Origin: Heliopora coerulea
Taxonomy: Eukaryota > Cnidaria > Anthozoa > Scleralcyonacea > Helioporidae
Assembly: GCA_030142905.1 (NCBI GenBank)
Contig: JASJOG010000029.1
Coordinates: 844,501-908,500, forward strand
Length of the DNA: 64,000 nt
Reading direction: 5' to 3'
Of this stretch, positions 12,001-24,248 are shown in pieces; position 1 is the first letter of the stretch; each line of letters begins with the position of its first letter. The position numbers and the translations under genes were made by a program. The notes below the pieces were generated by a model. It saw only the letters and a list, made by a program, of their open reading frames with translations, was not told where the DNA came from and ran no database searches.

Positions 12001-15000
12001 ACCACAAGAGTATCCTTTTTGTGACATGTTAATTAAATAGACCACAAAAAGTAGTTATTCATGAAGTACGACTGTCATCCAAAACGTAAAGTACCTTTCT
12101 CATACAGTGTACATACGATATTACTATAAATATTTATTGATTTAATGACTGAATAAGCATGACTATTGAACGATATATTTATTCCTCTGTTAATACATCT
12201 TCTCATCAGTTCACCTTTGGATATTGATCGCCAAAAGAGAGATTCCTTTTTGCCTAACCGGAACACATGTACATGTTTGTTCATTTCGTGTACATGGAAT
12301 GGTTAGTAATCTGTCGACATATTTTTCATGTACATTTGAAATTACGAGATGTCTTGAGAGAAATTGCGTATGTGTAAATCTCACGATTGTCATTGATTGC
12401 ACATCATAATGGATGGTTCCCCTTACACATTTGCTATATACGACTGCCAGAATGCCTTTCGAAATCCTGTTTGTAATGTTAATCGGAGCAATTGTCTTTC
12501 CATTCGCTTTGGGAATTCCATGTTTGCATGAAAATGAAAACACCGCAAAGTATCCGCGTAGTTGTATTCAGCTGACGTAATAAGGGGAAACGGCCATTTC
12601 CTTGGGTGTTTTTTTGGGTTTTCCCCTTCTCTGTACACTGATTTACATTTAACCCAGTAGATCCCAGATTTTTCTAAGGAAATTTTAAATTATTCAATTC
12701 AAAATTCTTTTGAAAATTTTCCTGAATGAATTTATTAATCTAATCTGTATATTTAAAATCGTATAGATATGATGGGAGATAAAGGGTTAAAATAGCAAAT
12801 TCATTACATCTTATTGACTATTTTCTACTGAATTTCTTATGTAATTAGATATTCTTCTATCATGTGAATTTTTGCGTGCAAAATACTCGTCTAGTTTTTA
12901 TTTTGCTTCTCGTTTCACTTTGAAGGAGGGCATTCGCAGGAGCCTTCGAACCGAAACGTTTGGTCTTTGATTAATTATACAACGCCGAAGTGTTGTTCGA
13001 TACGGAATATTTTTGAAACTGCGTCAAATATTCTTAGCTAAAATCACCAGATATAACCGTGGCCACCTTCACGGCAGCATTAATATGCCATCCGATCAAA
13101 CATTTTTGGAATCCGATGAACTATCGCCATCTGAAAGTGCTAATATATTAATGGCATCGCAAGGGAAAATAATTGTTGTTGGTGGACGTGCAAACAACTG
13201 TCCAAAGGTTTGGGTTATACTTCATCTTAGTCCTGTCTTACTTCTATTGTGTGGAAAGATTAGATTTTATGTTCACTATGAGGATTCTCCCCCAATGACC
13301 AATTGCATAAATACCACAATGCATGATTTTATAAACGTTAAGATCATTCTTTTGAAATATAATAAATAAAAAAAAAGATGATAGTTGGACATGAAAAGTT
13401 AAGCTAATGCGTGTATAAAGGCTGGTTTTCATTCACCGCAATTCATCGGAATTCATCGGAACCCATGATCTACGATCAATTAGGATGTGTTCTGACTTAC
13501 GGAAACCTCACGTCGGAATATTGCGGAATCCATCATAAATGATCGCAAAACGCGAACTCCGACAAATTCAAAAACTGTTGATCTTGGTCAAAAACTGTTG
13601 ATCTTGGGGGATTTAAATACTAATCTTCTAACTCCCGAGAGAAATAAAACGAAACGCCTATATGAAGAGTTTGTTGAATTATACCAACTCAGCCAGTTGA
13701 TCGCCAAACCTACAAGAATTACAGAATTTACTAGTAGTCAAATTGACTTGATATTTTCTAATATGCCAAACCGAGTTGTCTGTAGCGGTGTCCTTCCTAT
13801 AAGAATTAGTGACCATTGCCTGATATATGCCATCAGGAAGATAGCAATCCACCACAAAAAGAATCATAAAATAGTCCAATTTAGAAATTTTAAAAATTTC
13901 CAGGCACTAGACCGTAGAGCTGATTTAAGGTCATTGCCTTGGGATGATATAGAATTACATGATAATATTGACGACATGTGGCGGACCTGGAAAAATTTGT
14001 TTCTTGTAGTGATAAATAAACATGCGCCAATTAAAAAAAGAAGAACAAGAAATAAAAAATCTCCATGGCTGAACAATAAGATTAAACAACAAATGTTTGC
14101 ACGTGATAAATTGAAAACTTCTACTGTTGAAACAAATAGCCCAGAATTATGGGCGGAATATAAACACGCAAAAAATGCATTGAATAATTTGATTAAAAAA
14201 ACAAAATCGGAGTATTATTTAGAACGTTTTACGAATCTTTCTGGTCAACCTAAGGAAATTTGGAAAACTATAAATGAGGTTATGTCAAGTAAAGAGAAGA
14301 TCGAACATATACAGTCTGTAACAACTGAGTCGGGTATTTATACCGATCCAGTTGATATAGCTGAATTGTTCAATGATCATTTTACAGAAATTGGACCAAA
14401 TTTAGCGGCTGAACTTCCGACCTCTGAAAAAGTATTTGAGGAATACATAACCCCAGCAACGAGTATGTTCAGTTTTAAAGAGGTTTCCACAACAGATGTT
14501 GAAATGCTACTTAGAAACATTAAGACAAACAAAGCAACAGGCCTTGACAAAATTCCTTGGCGTTTAGTTAAAGAAGCGGTACCAGTGACAGCTTCCTCGC
14601 TTTGTTACATCTTAAATCATTCTATAAATACGAGGGTGTTTCCAGTTGATTGGAAATGTGCTAAACTTACCCCGCTTCATAAGTCTTGTTCTAGAGACAA
14701 TATGAATAACTACAGACCAATTTCTGTTCTATCACCTATTGCGAAAACGTTTGAAAGAATTATTTATAACCAGTTATACGACTATCTGCAAACAAATAAC
14801 TTACTGTCAAAATTTCATTCTGGGTTTGAAAATTTCATTCCACTGCTACATCTTTGCTGGATGCCACAATGGAATGGCTTGTAAATATGGATAGCAGTAA
14901 AATAAACTCTGTAGTATTTCTTCACTTATCTAAAGCATTTGACACGGTCGGTCACTCTATTCTTTTACGTAAACTGTGTTTATATGGCTTGTCCATAGCG

Positions 15001-18000
15001 ACTTTGAAATGGTTTAAATCTTACCTCACTGATCGCTTGCAATGCTGATACTAATATAACAACAAGTGACAAATCTTTGAAAAAATAATTCAATCAACAA
15101 ACAGTGATTTAAGTAACATAAAGCAGTGGCTATTAGCAAATAAACTAAGCCTTAACGATGCAAAAACTGAACACATGTTCGTAGGATCGAATGATAACTT
15201 AAACAAAATAAAAAATACTTCGCAAATTCATATTGATGGTCATGTATTAAAGAGTGTTATATACACAAAGTGCCTTGGAGTATATATTGATGAAAAGCTC
15301 AACTGGGACGAACAAATTGATCATGTCTCTAAAAATGTTTCGCAAGCAATAGCAGGTCTTAAACATGTACGATCATTTGTATCCAAGAAAGTGGCTCTTT
15401 TAATTCAGCCTCTATAAACTCTTTAATTCAGCCTCTATTTGATTATTGTGATATCGTTTTGGATAACATGTCAGCTGGGCAAGCAAATAGATTACAAAAA
15501 TTAAAAAACCGCGCTGGCCGTGTTATCGCACAGAAGGGTTATAACACCCGATCCTACGAGATTAGAAAGGAACTGAGTTGGAAAATGCTACATGAAACGA
15601 GAAATCAATACAAAGTTATCCTTGTATATAAAGCGCTTAACGGCTTGGCTCCTCCATATTTACTAGATTACTTCTATTTTTGTAACTATTAAGAAAGGTA
15701 CAATCTTAGACATCGAAATAATAATATTGGCTTACCAAGGCCCAAAACAAAATATTTGAAAAATAGTTTTGTATACAGTGCTGGAAAATTATGGAATAGC
15801 CTACCCAAAGAAGCCAGACTTGCAACAGACTTAAAGTTTTTCGTAGATCAAGTTTCCTCCTCTAGTTTCACACAACAGTAATTATGTATTAAATTTGTAC
15901 TATAAAAATATTATTTATGTAATTCTTTGCTATAGATAGATTTCGGCTCACATGAAAAGCAATTTGTAAATTGATGTGATTCCGAGTTTAAATCTCTCTC
16001 TATCTCTCTCTATCTGTGTGTGTGTGTGTGTGTGAAACTGGTCCATTTCCCAATCTCTCAAGCAGTTTTCTCAGAAACGTTTTTTGACCCCCTGACGGAA
16101 ATCGAACCTATAACTTTGTGATCGCCGATGAAATGATCTGGCCATTAAGCTGCATGCACTCTATTGGTGAGCAATGGTTACATTTGTGCGTTGGTTTGTA
16201 CACAAATGTAATCATTGAATACGTCAATGCAGCCAACTCTACTGTACGTAGCGAAAAAATCCCCCACCTAATTATGTGTAAAACCACGACATGAGGAAAA
16301 TTAGTGGTTAAATGTCCCCGAAAGGCGAGGGAGGTTTGGCGAAGTCCGGTTGACGTTCGCCCAAGGGACTTCCACAAATCTAATTGGTATTCTTTGACAT
16401 TCTTTTTGGGATGTTCGTATTGTCCATGGTGTGTACTAGTCCCTTTATAAAATGAATTGTGCAATGCTTAAATTAAAAAATATTATCATTTGACGTTTGG
16501 GAAGGAAATGGCGCTGTCGCATAAAACAGTGGCCTTTTGATGTTTGCTTATGCATGTTAATGAGGGAAAATTAGTAAACGTATGCATGCTGATGATGGAA
16601 TTTGGAGTTTAAATCTCCCCTTGAGAACAATAGTGACAGAGATCATCATGATTTTACAGCACTAAAAATTAATTAGCATTTTTTACCAAAATCATGCGTC
16701 GATAGTACCACACTGTTGTCAGTTTATAATGCATTAGTACAACCTCACTTCGATTACTGTTGTGAAATGTGGGATTCTATTGGTGTTACATTATCAAGTC
16801 GTTTAGAAAAATTACACAATAGAGCTGCCAGGATCATCACTGGCTGTCCAAATGTACATGGCCAGTCGGAGTTAGCTCGAAATAAGCTTGGATGGAGAAC
16901 TTTGAGGGAGCGTCGTGCTTTCTGTAAAGCAAAATTGTTTAAAACTGTAAATAATTTAGCTCCAAGAGTGCTTGTTGAGATGTTTCGGGCGACTTACGGT
17001 TCCCAGCATTACAATCTCAGTGGATCATCCACTGCTCTATATATACCTATGCCTAAAAAAGAGTCTTAATTATAGTGGAGCTAAATTATGGAATAGCCTA
17101 CCCAATGAAACCAAAGATATTCAATCTTTGAGCTGTTTTATTAAAGATATTTCCTCTATCAGTCGGGGGTAATATTTCACTGAAGTTGATCTTCAAATTT
17201 AGCTATTCATCGTATGTATAATTTGTTATTTGTCTTTGGTTATTTAATGTTATTATTTGCATATATTGCACGCCCCTCTTGGAAATCAATGGAGAGAGCG
17301 TGCTTAAATAAAGTTTTATTTACTTACTAACCATTCTAAATAGAAAGCAGCTGAAAATTACTTTCCATGGAAGGTGAAAAAAACCTAATACCCGTGGGAG
17401 AAAATAAGAATCAGAAACGACCTGAAATGGAGTAATCGTGTGGACCTTATCACTAATAAAGCGGCAAAGCGCCTGTATCTATTGAGACAGCTAAAGCGTT
17501 CCGATGTGGCCATGGTGAAGCTAGTTGATTTTTGTTGTAGTTGGATTAGATCTGTTCTAGAATATGCATGTCAACCATTTCATTGTAGTCTCCCACAACA
17601 TCTCTCATATGACATTGAGCGTATTCATCAAACGAGCAATGCACATAATCTTTCCTAGTCTTTCATATACCGATGCTATTGATAAAGCTGGTCTTCACGC
17701 TCTGCACAATTGACGAGTATCTTTATCGTATAAGCTCTTCATTGACATAGTTTCAGATGAAAATCATAAACTTCCAAAATTTTTACCACCTAGGAAAAGC
17801 TCTAATATTGAACGTTTACGTAAAAAGAAAATTTTTGAAATTCCACGACTATGTACAAACCGTTTTAAAAACTCATCTATTATGCCTTATGTACAGAACT
17901 ATTGTAAATAGTTTCGTTCTTAAATAGTTAAGTCATTAATAATGTCTTATTTTTTTATAGTATTACCCATACTAAGATGTAAATTTTTTACCCATGTAAT

Positions 18001-19884
18001 TCAGTCACATGACTACTAGATGTACTATTTAATAAACGAATTATCAAGAACTGAAAAATCTTTCAACGACAAACGAATTACCACAATAAGTGACTTCTGA
18101 AGCATACTGGTGAATTTGTATTTGCCTTTCTTTTTAATTGTATGCAGAACATACAATTGTAACGATAAGTGACCGATGAAATGTGAAGCCAAGATGGATA
18201 GCCTTGAAGGGCAACCAGTGAATTGTATTCTTTGTAACTGAAATACCAACTGGGCCATGATATGAGGTGAAGATGGCCGCCGAAAGAGGGCAATTTTGTT
18301 CTTGAGTTTTATTCCTTTACCAGGTCTTGTACGTCAGTTTTTATCACTCGAGACTTCTTACCATTACCTCGAGATACTTCACACAAAAATACACGCAAAA
18401 TACTACGTGAAAAGACAGAAATCAAATTTTAGTATGTCAAATATATTTCCTCAAAGTGAAGACGAGTTACCAGTCATTTTCCACGAAAATAAACGACAAA
18501 ATTAACGAAAAAGTGTTTTTTTTTGAGACCGTTTTACGAAATGTAAAACTTTCTCGAACAATCGCTTTAGGAAGCTGTTGTCCGAACGTTCTCTTTTATG
18601 CGTTAGTTTATTATCTTTAGAAAATTTACCACACTAGTTATTCCCTTCGGATTTTCGACTATGCACTCTACATTTAGTATAATTTCTTTAGATAATTTTT
18701 TTTTCTGACTTTATAAAACTAAAACGGAAGTGCAAGGTCGTGTAAAGGACTGGAACAGATGTACAACACCGTGTTAGGGACACTGATCTCTACAGAACTG
18801 GACGGCGTGGCCCTATTACATTGGAATTGTAAGAAGTGTCCCCAAACCTCAAAAGGATGAGGTCAGCCTTGAAATTTGTTTTTTCACCGACCGCTGACCT
18901 GTGTTTTATACAGAACTGTGGTCGACTTATGAGCCTTTTTGGTAAATATAAAAACGAAGAGAAATCGATGGAATATCAATGAAAATAACAGAAATCTCTT
19001 TATCATCTTGTAAAATATGAAAATTCTGGACCGTAGTTTAACTTTTTAATTAAAAGGGAATAAAATGCTTAAATAACAAAAGGAATTTTGCTGCTGGAAA
19101 TTTTTTTTCAAGGGGACGTAAGTGTGTATGAGTGGGGTACTGCAAAAGCTTTTTGAATGGGAAAAGTTAGTTGCTAGAATCTTTGCCGTCAGCATCTATT
19201 TACATACGGGGGTATTTTCCTTCCTTTGGACCGTTGGTTATGGTTTATTATGGAATTAGAGGTTCAAGAAGTATTCGCTAGAAAGTATCATTAGAAAGTA
19301 AATGATTCTTTGATTTATTTCCTTTTTATAAAAGTCTTTAAAATGTCAAAGACTCATCTGGTTTTCAAATGTCAAGGGGTTATCCTTACATCGCTTGATA
19401 CAGTGAAACGGGGCGTTTACGTTTACGGGGTGTATACTATTCCGGAGAATAGTATACAACATGTGATAAGTCTTTGACAACCCGAAGCAGCAATATTGGC
19501 CAGTGATCAGTGGTTAAGGACTGAAACTGATGTGCACTCTTCCCTTCTATGGACGGCCATTTTGACTTCGCTTTTTTCCTATCTAATGACTAAAAGTTAG
19601 CGTCCAGTTAACGCTGCTCCCAAACGTCATCCTCATGTGTTAGCTCCGTACTTATAACTCACTATAACTGACTTAAATCGTTGCGTGTGGTCTTTTACTC
19701 AAGAATCCTGGACAAGAGTACAGTGCTTTTTACGCCTGACTAGTGTTATCTTACTTTAATCTTTTTTGTATTTCAGTTTGCAGCTGAACTTCTTAAAATT
19801 GGCTTTCCACGAGTTTGTGTCCTGGATGCAGGAGGAATGTCAACACTACGTTCTATTGGTTTGTTTTCAGTCCCACCTGTTTAG
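8906..19884 (+). CDS. TBCK: TBCK orthologue, 3' part: end of TBC domain and C-terminal rhodanese-like domain (5 exons)
   Basis: TBCK combines a kinase-like domain, a Rab-GAP-type TBC domain and a rhodanese-like domain. In mammals it is part of the FERRY complex, which links Rab5 endosomes to mRNA. Exons found: 8906-9067, 10436-10517, 11916-12009, 13051-13207 and 19777-19884. The translation follows the human protein as I recall it: [14 protein letters not shown] and [11 protein letters not shown] in the TBC end, then PRIS, a TGK linker, [27 protein letters not shown] and [20 protein letters not shown], ending IGLFSVPPV. Phases agree across the last four exons. The linker after the TBC domain, about 50 residues in human between exons 1 and 2 here, was not located. 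All upstream exons lie before the window. The rhodanese loop has Gly where an active enzyme has Cys, as expected for TBCK, so it is probably catalytically dead. Confidence 0.9.
9068..10435. other. TBCK intron(s); one linker exon not found
   Basis: The protein should continue here with the segment equivalent to human EIDIERCVRESINLF. Reading the + strand I found no matching exon, so it is either too diverged or missing from this assembly. A (CATA)n tract occupies the right end. Confidence 0.4.
10211..10372. repeat. (CATA)n tetranucleotide microsatellite
   Basis: Degenerate CATACATA run with occasional CATG and CATT units, just upstream of the next TBCK exon. Confidence 0.85.
10436..10517 (+). 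CDS. TBCK: TBCK exon: linker before rhodanese domain
   Basis: Acceptor CGCCTTTAAG, donor GTATGA, ending in phase 1. The translation [20 protein letters not shown], then QDMLQIL, aligns with the human TBCK linker around LKSEVSPRISAEDLIDL. The acceptor position is the least certain part; one at 10461 is also possible. Confidence 0.75.
10977..11641 (+). mobile_element. RTE-like LINE fragment: C-terminal part of reverse-transcriptase ORF, 5'-truncated
   Basis: The frame runs through [22 protein letters not shown] and [11 protein letters not shown], the typical region after the polymerase motifs in RTE-type non-LTR retrotransposons. It ends RRGRPKKR-like, then a TGA at 11523-11525 where related proteins have Trp, then continues in frame ([29 protein letters not shown]) to a final TAG at 11639-11641. 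A GAAGAC/GAAGAAG-rich 3' tail follows to about 11680. The 5' end, including the catalytic motifs, is absent. It is a dead copy lying in a TBCK intron with the premature stop as its clearest lesion. Confidence 0.85.
11916..12009 (+). CDS. TBCK: TBCK exon: start of rhodanese-like domain
   Basis: Acceptor GTCCTTTCAAG, donor GTATCC. It enters in phase 1 and leaves in phase 2. It encodes [20 protein letters not shown] and [10 protein letters not shown], equivalent to human TVTGHFKTPSKKTKSSKP and LLVVDIRNSE. This supplies the first beta strand of the rhodanese fold with its Asp and Arg. Confidence 0.88.
12010..13050. other. TBCK intron, nothing firm
   Basis: A 110-codon minus-strand frame at 12211-12543 has no recognisable domain and is probably chance. 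Near 12945 there is a CCGAAACG string of the kind seen at Penelope-like ends, without the matching partner box. Confidence 0.4.
13051..13207 (+). CDS. TBCK: TBCK exon: rhodanese-like core
   Basis: Acceptor AAATCACCAG, donor GTTTGG, ending in phase 0. One base completes the Glu codon from the previous exon, giving [20 protein letters not shown], and the exon ends [15 protein letters not shown]. Human TBCK has EDFIRGHISGSINIP at the same place. An alternative acceptor at 13037 breaks the frame to the upstream exon and was not chosen. Confidence 0.88.
13590..15881 (+). mobile_element. CR1/L2-like LINE relic: endonuclease C-terminus plus reverse transcriptase
   Basis: The first block (13598-14884) starts inside the apurinic endonuclease (GDLN, then QIDLIFSN and SDHCLIY). 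It continues into the RT with KATGLDKIP and [21 protein letters not shown] frameshifted block at 14854-15048 carries [14 protein letters not shown] (the first catalytic Asp) and [13 protein letters not shown]. The next codons read ADTNITTSD, so the region normally holding SHGVPQGS and YADD is gone, probably an internal deletion. C-terminal blocks follow at 15175-15417 ([17 protein letters not shown]) and 15459-15692, then the usual [14 protein letters not shown] tail ending at 15879-15881. It is inactive and 5'-truncated. Short direct duplications occur at 13573-13605 and 15393-15438. Confidence 0.85.
15992..16034. repeat. (TCTCTA)n-(TG)n microsatellite
   Basis: Simple repeat directly behind the LINE 3' region, consistent with a microsatellite-type LINE tail. 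Confidence 0.8.
16700..17325 (+). mobile_element. Second CR1/L2-like LINE, 3' fragment
   Basis: Encodes [34 protein letters not shown] and [10 protein letters not shown], then, after one frameshift near 17060, [20 protein letters not shown], ending at 17172. This is the C-terminal end of a LINE ORF2. A 3' UTR with AATAAA follows at about 17307. It is related to but distinct from the copy at 13.6-15.9 kb. Confidence 0.8.
17404..17910 (+). mobile_element. Third LINE family, C-terminal ORF2 fragment with frameshifts
   Basis: [20 protein letters not shown] and [15 protein letters not shown], followed in other frames by [38 protein letters not shown] and [16 protein letters not shown], are the usual C-terminal blocks of cnidarian non-LTR reverse transcriptases. 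At least two frameshifts separate them. The stop is at 17908-17910. Confidence 0.75.
18226..19620. mobile_element. Long-TIR non-autonomous DNA element, degraded and split copy
   Basis: Left-arm sequence with AAGATGGCCGCC (18270s) and CTTGTACGTCAGTTTT, the internal segment up to GTGTAAAGGACTGGAAC (18750s), and a right arm resuming at about 19511 (AAGGACTGAAACTGATGTG, then GGACGGCCATTTTGACTTC) all match the better copy at 27236-27955. The roughly 720 bp between 18790 and 19510 have no counterpart there and look like a later insertion. The element has no coding capacity. Confidence 0.55.
19432..19457. repeat. Perfect 11-bp hairpin
   Basis: GTATACTATTC at 19432-19442 and GAATAGTATAC at 19447-19457 are exact complements with a 4-base spacer. 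It lies in the segment that appears to interrupt the long-TIR element. No function is assigned. Confidence 0.6.
19777..19884 (+). CDS. TBCK: TBCK terminal exon
   Basis: Acceptor TTTTTTGTATTTCAG. It reads [20 protein letters not shown], then [15 protein letters not shown] and a TAG stop at 19882-19884. The human protein ends FAAHLVKMKYPRICILDGG and then GLLTIPSPQI. A GT at 19859 could pass for a donor, but the frame simply continues to a matching C-terminus, so no further exon is needed. Confidence 0.9.
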   Translation, partial: FAAELLKIGFPRVCVLDAGGMSTLRSIGLFSVPPV

Positions 19885-22800
19885 TTGTTTTAGGAACGAG
19901 CGACTGTTTCCTTGGATAGTTGTTTGAGAAGAAAACTGAGTGTTGTAAATCGTTATTTGAAAGTGCTCATTTATTGAAACCTGTTTTCGTGGCTTAAATC
20001 CACAATCAATAGATCATTTTCTTTATCGAGCTTATTTTATGAATCAGGTCAAACGCAATATACGTGACGTGTTGTTGAAAGTGGATGAATATTTCTGAGG
20101 AGTGACCGAACGTCATAAATGGGATTGGGGCCTCCAAGGCACAGCTGCGTGATATCTACTGTAGCTTAACAAAAAGCAATGATGGTGAACAATAGACTTC
20201 ATTTATAATGATTATAATTTTATATCCCTTTATGTGTGTCTTAATTACTGTTTTCGGTGTCCGTAGGAAGTAAGACTTTTTTGAATTACCAACACACAAA
20301 CTAAGTTCGAAAAGCTTGAACTCTATGTGGATCAGGGAGGTACAGATTTACTTCCAATCAAGGAGTCCAAGTCAGCTGCTCAAGCAAGTTTCGTAAAAAT
20401 ATACCGAATAACGAAGAAATTAGGGGCGGCGAACAAAACGCTATTCACTAGGAATTTTGACACATTAAATAGACCAGCCCAGGTAGGGTTAAAAAAGCTG
20501 TCATTATCCTAGAGGTCTATGACGATATCACATGTTTTTTTGATAATCACTGACGTCCTTTAAAATTTAATTAAAAGAGGCTTCTTACATCCGATACACT
20601 TCCTTATATTTTCATAGTTTGTGCGTGGAGACGAGAGTTACAGTGTATTAGAGGAAGGGTAGGGTGCCACAGGCTAGCCAAAGTTGTCCTGCGTTTTGAA
20701 AATCGCACTACAATCTGCGGAAAAACGTGTTTTTGTATGTAACATCGATACTCTGGACTATTTTAACATTATTAAAAGACTTCATCTATTTTAACTGAAG
20801 ATTAGTTGAATTAACGAAAAATCTTTGGAACTTTTCTTTATAATTAATGAAATATGTCGGATTAGTAAAAGAAATTAAGCATTTATTTCGAATTGTTTTA
20901 AATCAAAACAGTTCAAAGTACGACTAACAATTAATAGACTAGAATAAATGTGAGATGAATGAAGTTGAGAAAAAATAAGAGAACACTGAGATTGTGAGTG
21001 TATGAATAACAATGATGGTGAATTTATACGTTCACAATGCGTTGTTATTCACTTCTGGCTGAGATTTATCCCGACTTCATCCTTGACCACGAAATAAATT
21101 CAGAATTACATACAACGGAATGTGACCCAATCAATAGCGACTTTAAACAAACGCTACAGAAAATTTTCGGATGACAGGTTTGCCCAAAGAGAATGCCCAG
21201 TACCACCAAATTTCGAAAAAACGAAAGTGCATTGACATCAAGCAAGTGCAAATAAGAAAACTGGATAAAACTTGCCGTTTTTCTTGAATAAATCCGAACG
21301 AATGCATTCAACTTTCCATTATTTGTTTCTATGCTTCGTGTAACAATAATTTGATTGGTTGTTATCGATATTTTTACCTGGACTAGTTGTCATATAGCTA
21401 CTGGTGTTTTTACAGACTTAACTGAACAATCAAAACTGTATAGTAGCTTATCAGTCTCAATTTTCTTACGGTACAGGAAAAGATAACAGCTGCACTTACA
21501 TCGATGTGGTTTCCAAACTTGAATCAACTTTACATAACAGCTGAAAGTATTCAACGCTTTACTGAAATTTAAAACCTTTTGGAAATCTTGTCTTCCTATA
21601 CTTCAGCCAGATAAGACGCTTATGATGCGCAAAAAATTATGGATAAATGTAGAAGTCGCCAGACAGATGATGGTGAATGGATGCGAACATGTCGTTTGCC
21701 ACATTCACACGTTATGGCGCCTACAAGGTCACTAAGATGACCTTGACATTGCAATTGTTGAACACGAAAGCTAGCATCAATTAAGAGCCCTCTAAACAGC
21801 TTTCATCTGATGTTAATGACTTCAAATGGAAGGGGCTAATGTAGTGCGGAACAAACGGCCCTTGTGCTATATTCTAACATGATGAATAACTGGTGAATAT
21901 TATTGACAATGGATGTTGGGTAAACATAAACTTGGCCTTAATCTGTTTCCCCCTCTCCAGAATGAGGACTTTTTAACCCATATATCATATTGCCAAACAC
22001 TTGCCTTTTCTTTAGGCTTCCTCATAAAAGAATTGAAGGCACTCTGAAAGTTTTTCCGAAGGTGGCTTCGTGACCATGTTTGCATGAATAGCAACTAAAG
22101 CCTAGTTTCAGTACAATTTTAACCGAATCCTCTCGATCTTCCTAATCGGAATGATTTGGGCAATTTTGGTTTCCACATGAGACAGATAAGACAGAGGGGA
22201 AAAAAAGCAAAACTACAGATTTAAGGGCTCGGCAGCTATTTCAGAAGGGAGAGGAACTTTATGCATATCGTACCTTTTTACAAGAACTTTGCATACCCGA
22301 CAATATTTTTCATTTGGTGATTTTCCAGCAGTTGAGTTTGACAAACTTGTCTTTATAATGATTAGAAAACTTGTTATAAAGACATTTGTACTTCACTATT
22401 TCTTCCATTAATTTTAATCAATTTAGTTTGGTTGGCGAAGGTATGGCTGTAGACTTGAAATGCAAATGACAGCATTCTTGAATGGATTTGGATCGTCCCG
22501 ATCGCCTTGATCGCCTGACAGTTGTTTCCATTTGATCACTTGCAATCATTCACGATCGCCTCAGAATGTTTCCATATGATCCTTCCGATCGTCTGAGTAA
22601 ATTTGTGGCGACCAAGACGATCTGAGCGATCATATATGGAAACCCGATTTTAAATGCTACAATACTGATAGCATGTTTACGGTGTTAGCTTTTCATAAAA
22701 ACCTGAACTCGTTCCTTGCAGGATCAATATTCATTTATTTTGCTCTGGCCAACAACAGAAGATTTTGCTTGCCAAGAGAAAAGATTCTGCCATGAAATGG

Positions 22801-24248
22801 TTAAAATAATATTATATTTATGTTTCCGTTTGCTTTAGAGCATGGAACACTAATGGATTAGCATGAAGTTTGATATATCTTTCAATCAAGGAAGAGAAAC
22901 GGTGCTTTATTCTCTACATATTACAAAAGCAAACTATCGGCTATTATTATTACTAACTTTATCCAAAATCGATTTATTTTGATCGAGAAACTACACAAAT
23001 AGGTCTTATTTTAATGTAGCATTTATTACCTTTCATTCTAAAGAAGAGGAGCTAATATGTTTCACGATCCATCGTCTTTTTCATCCCTAATGATGACTCG
23101 CCAATTATTCTTTTTCAAATGAAAGCTTACTAAAACGTCCATGTGCTATTTTACAGCACTTGATTTAAGTCGACAATTCACCAATGTAATACCATACAAT
23201 ATTTATGCGGAATAATTTATATATTGTTCAGCCATTCTGAATAAATGATAAACCAGAACTGTCACTCAAATTAGCATAATTTGATGTTTTTGCCTCTTGA
23301 AACTGGCTGTTGCCATAATGGAAACTACATAATATTGTTGACTCTGAAGTATTCACAGTCTTTCACACCGCTTGAGAAGTCTTTTCGAACGAAAATTCAT
23401 CAATTACATTTGCTACATAAATGGTAAATTCGTTGAAAAACAAACAGACGTTTAAGTCAAAGCGAGATTCTTTACAGTTACTTAGTATGTGATATGCTGT
23501 AAGAAACACCTTAAATTAGAACTTCTTTTAAAATTTAATGATCGGTGACATGTCTTCCTCAGTGCTATTTTGACTTGTTTTCTACATTGGCTTGCATTGC
23601 CAAATTACGATCTAAAAATTGGTTATTGCACTACATTTCATTACATCTAATAGGATTTTGAGAGATGTGACCGGTAATATTATACATTATCATAAACCAC
23701 ATCAATATTTTTTTTGTTGAATGGACAGGTCTACCCAAAAAGGTGTATAACAAGTAAAGATAGAGGAGCCAAACTCCTATTCAGCGGCTGAAAATCTTGT
23801 GAGCAAGAACAAGATGATCTCCGGGGAAATATTTAAGATCAGAGCTCCCAAATTGCTTGATTGGATTTTAAAAACAAAATTATTTATAAGCAAACCAAAG
23901 AATGTTCAACACTTTCTTTATTTTTGTTTTATGCCTTATACACTAGAAACTAAAGTATGAGGAAAGGTGGGATAGATGAAGCTCCTCAGTCTTCCTACTT
24001 CGACAGTTTATTCAAGCATTGTCAACTTTTCATCAATTCCCATTCAAAAGTAGAGGTCTTTGGCATATAATGTCGACGTTAGGATTATAACCTTTTGTAG
24101 AGATATGTTCTATAGGGGCAGATGTTAATCATCACAGATGTCAGCTCATTTATTAGAGGATGTCAACTTACTTACATAACTTTATACAGTATAAACTAAT
24201 ATAACTCTACTTTACAGCACCAAGACAAAACTCTTAGCAAATTGACCC
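19885..24248. other. TBCK 3' UTR, then intergenic sequence
   Basis: No confirmed gene. A 22.48-22.65 kb stretch holds repeated GATCG-rich words typical of a MITE but without clear ends. Confidence 0.4.
20291..20512 (+). other. Possible unassigned exon
   Basis: An open frame of about 70 codons with balanced composition (KFEKLELYVDQGGTDLLPIK, then SFVKIYRITKKLGAANK and NFDTLNRPAQ). A CAG/GTAGGG junction that could be a donor follows at about 20480. No domain or homologue is recognised. It could be a small exon of an unknown gene or chance. Confidence 0.2.

Noticed and set aside
12930..12980. Hammerhead-like string CCGAAACG near 12945
   Set aside because: The partner CUGANGA box is absent (the best candidate reads TTGAAGG) and stem II does not form cleanly.
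19859..19864. GTTTGT as a donor ending the last TBCK exon early
   Set aside because: Reading through gives GLFSVPP and a stop, matching the expected C-terminus.
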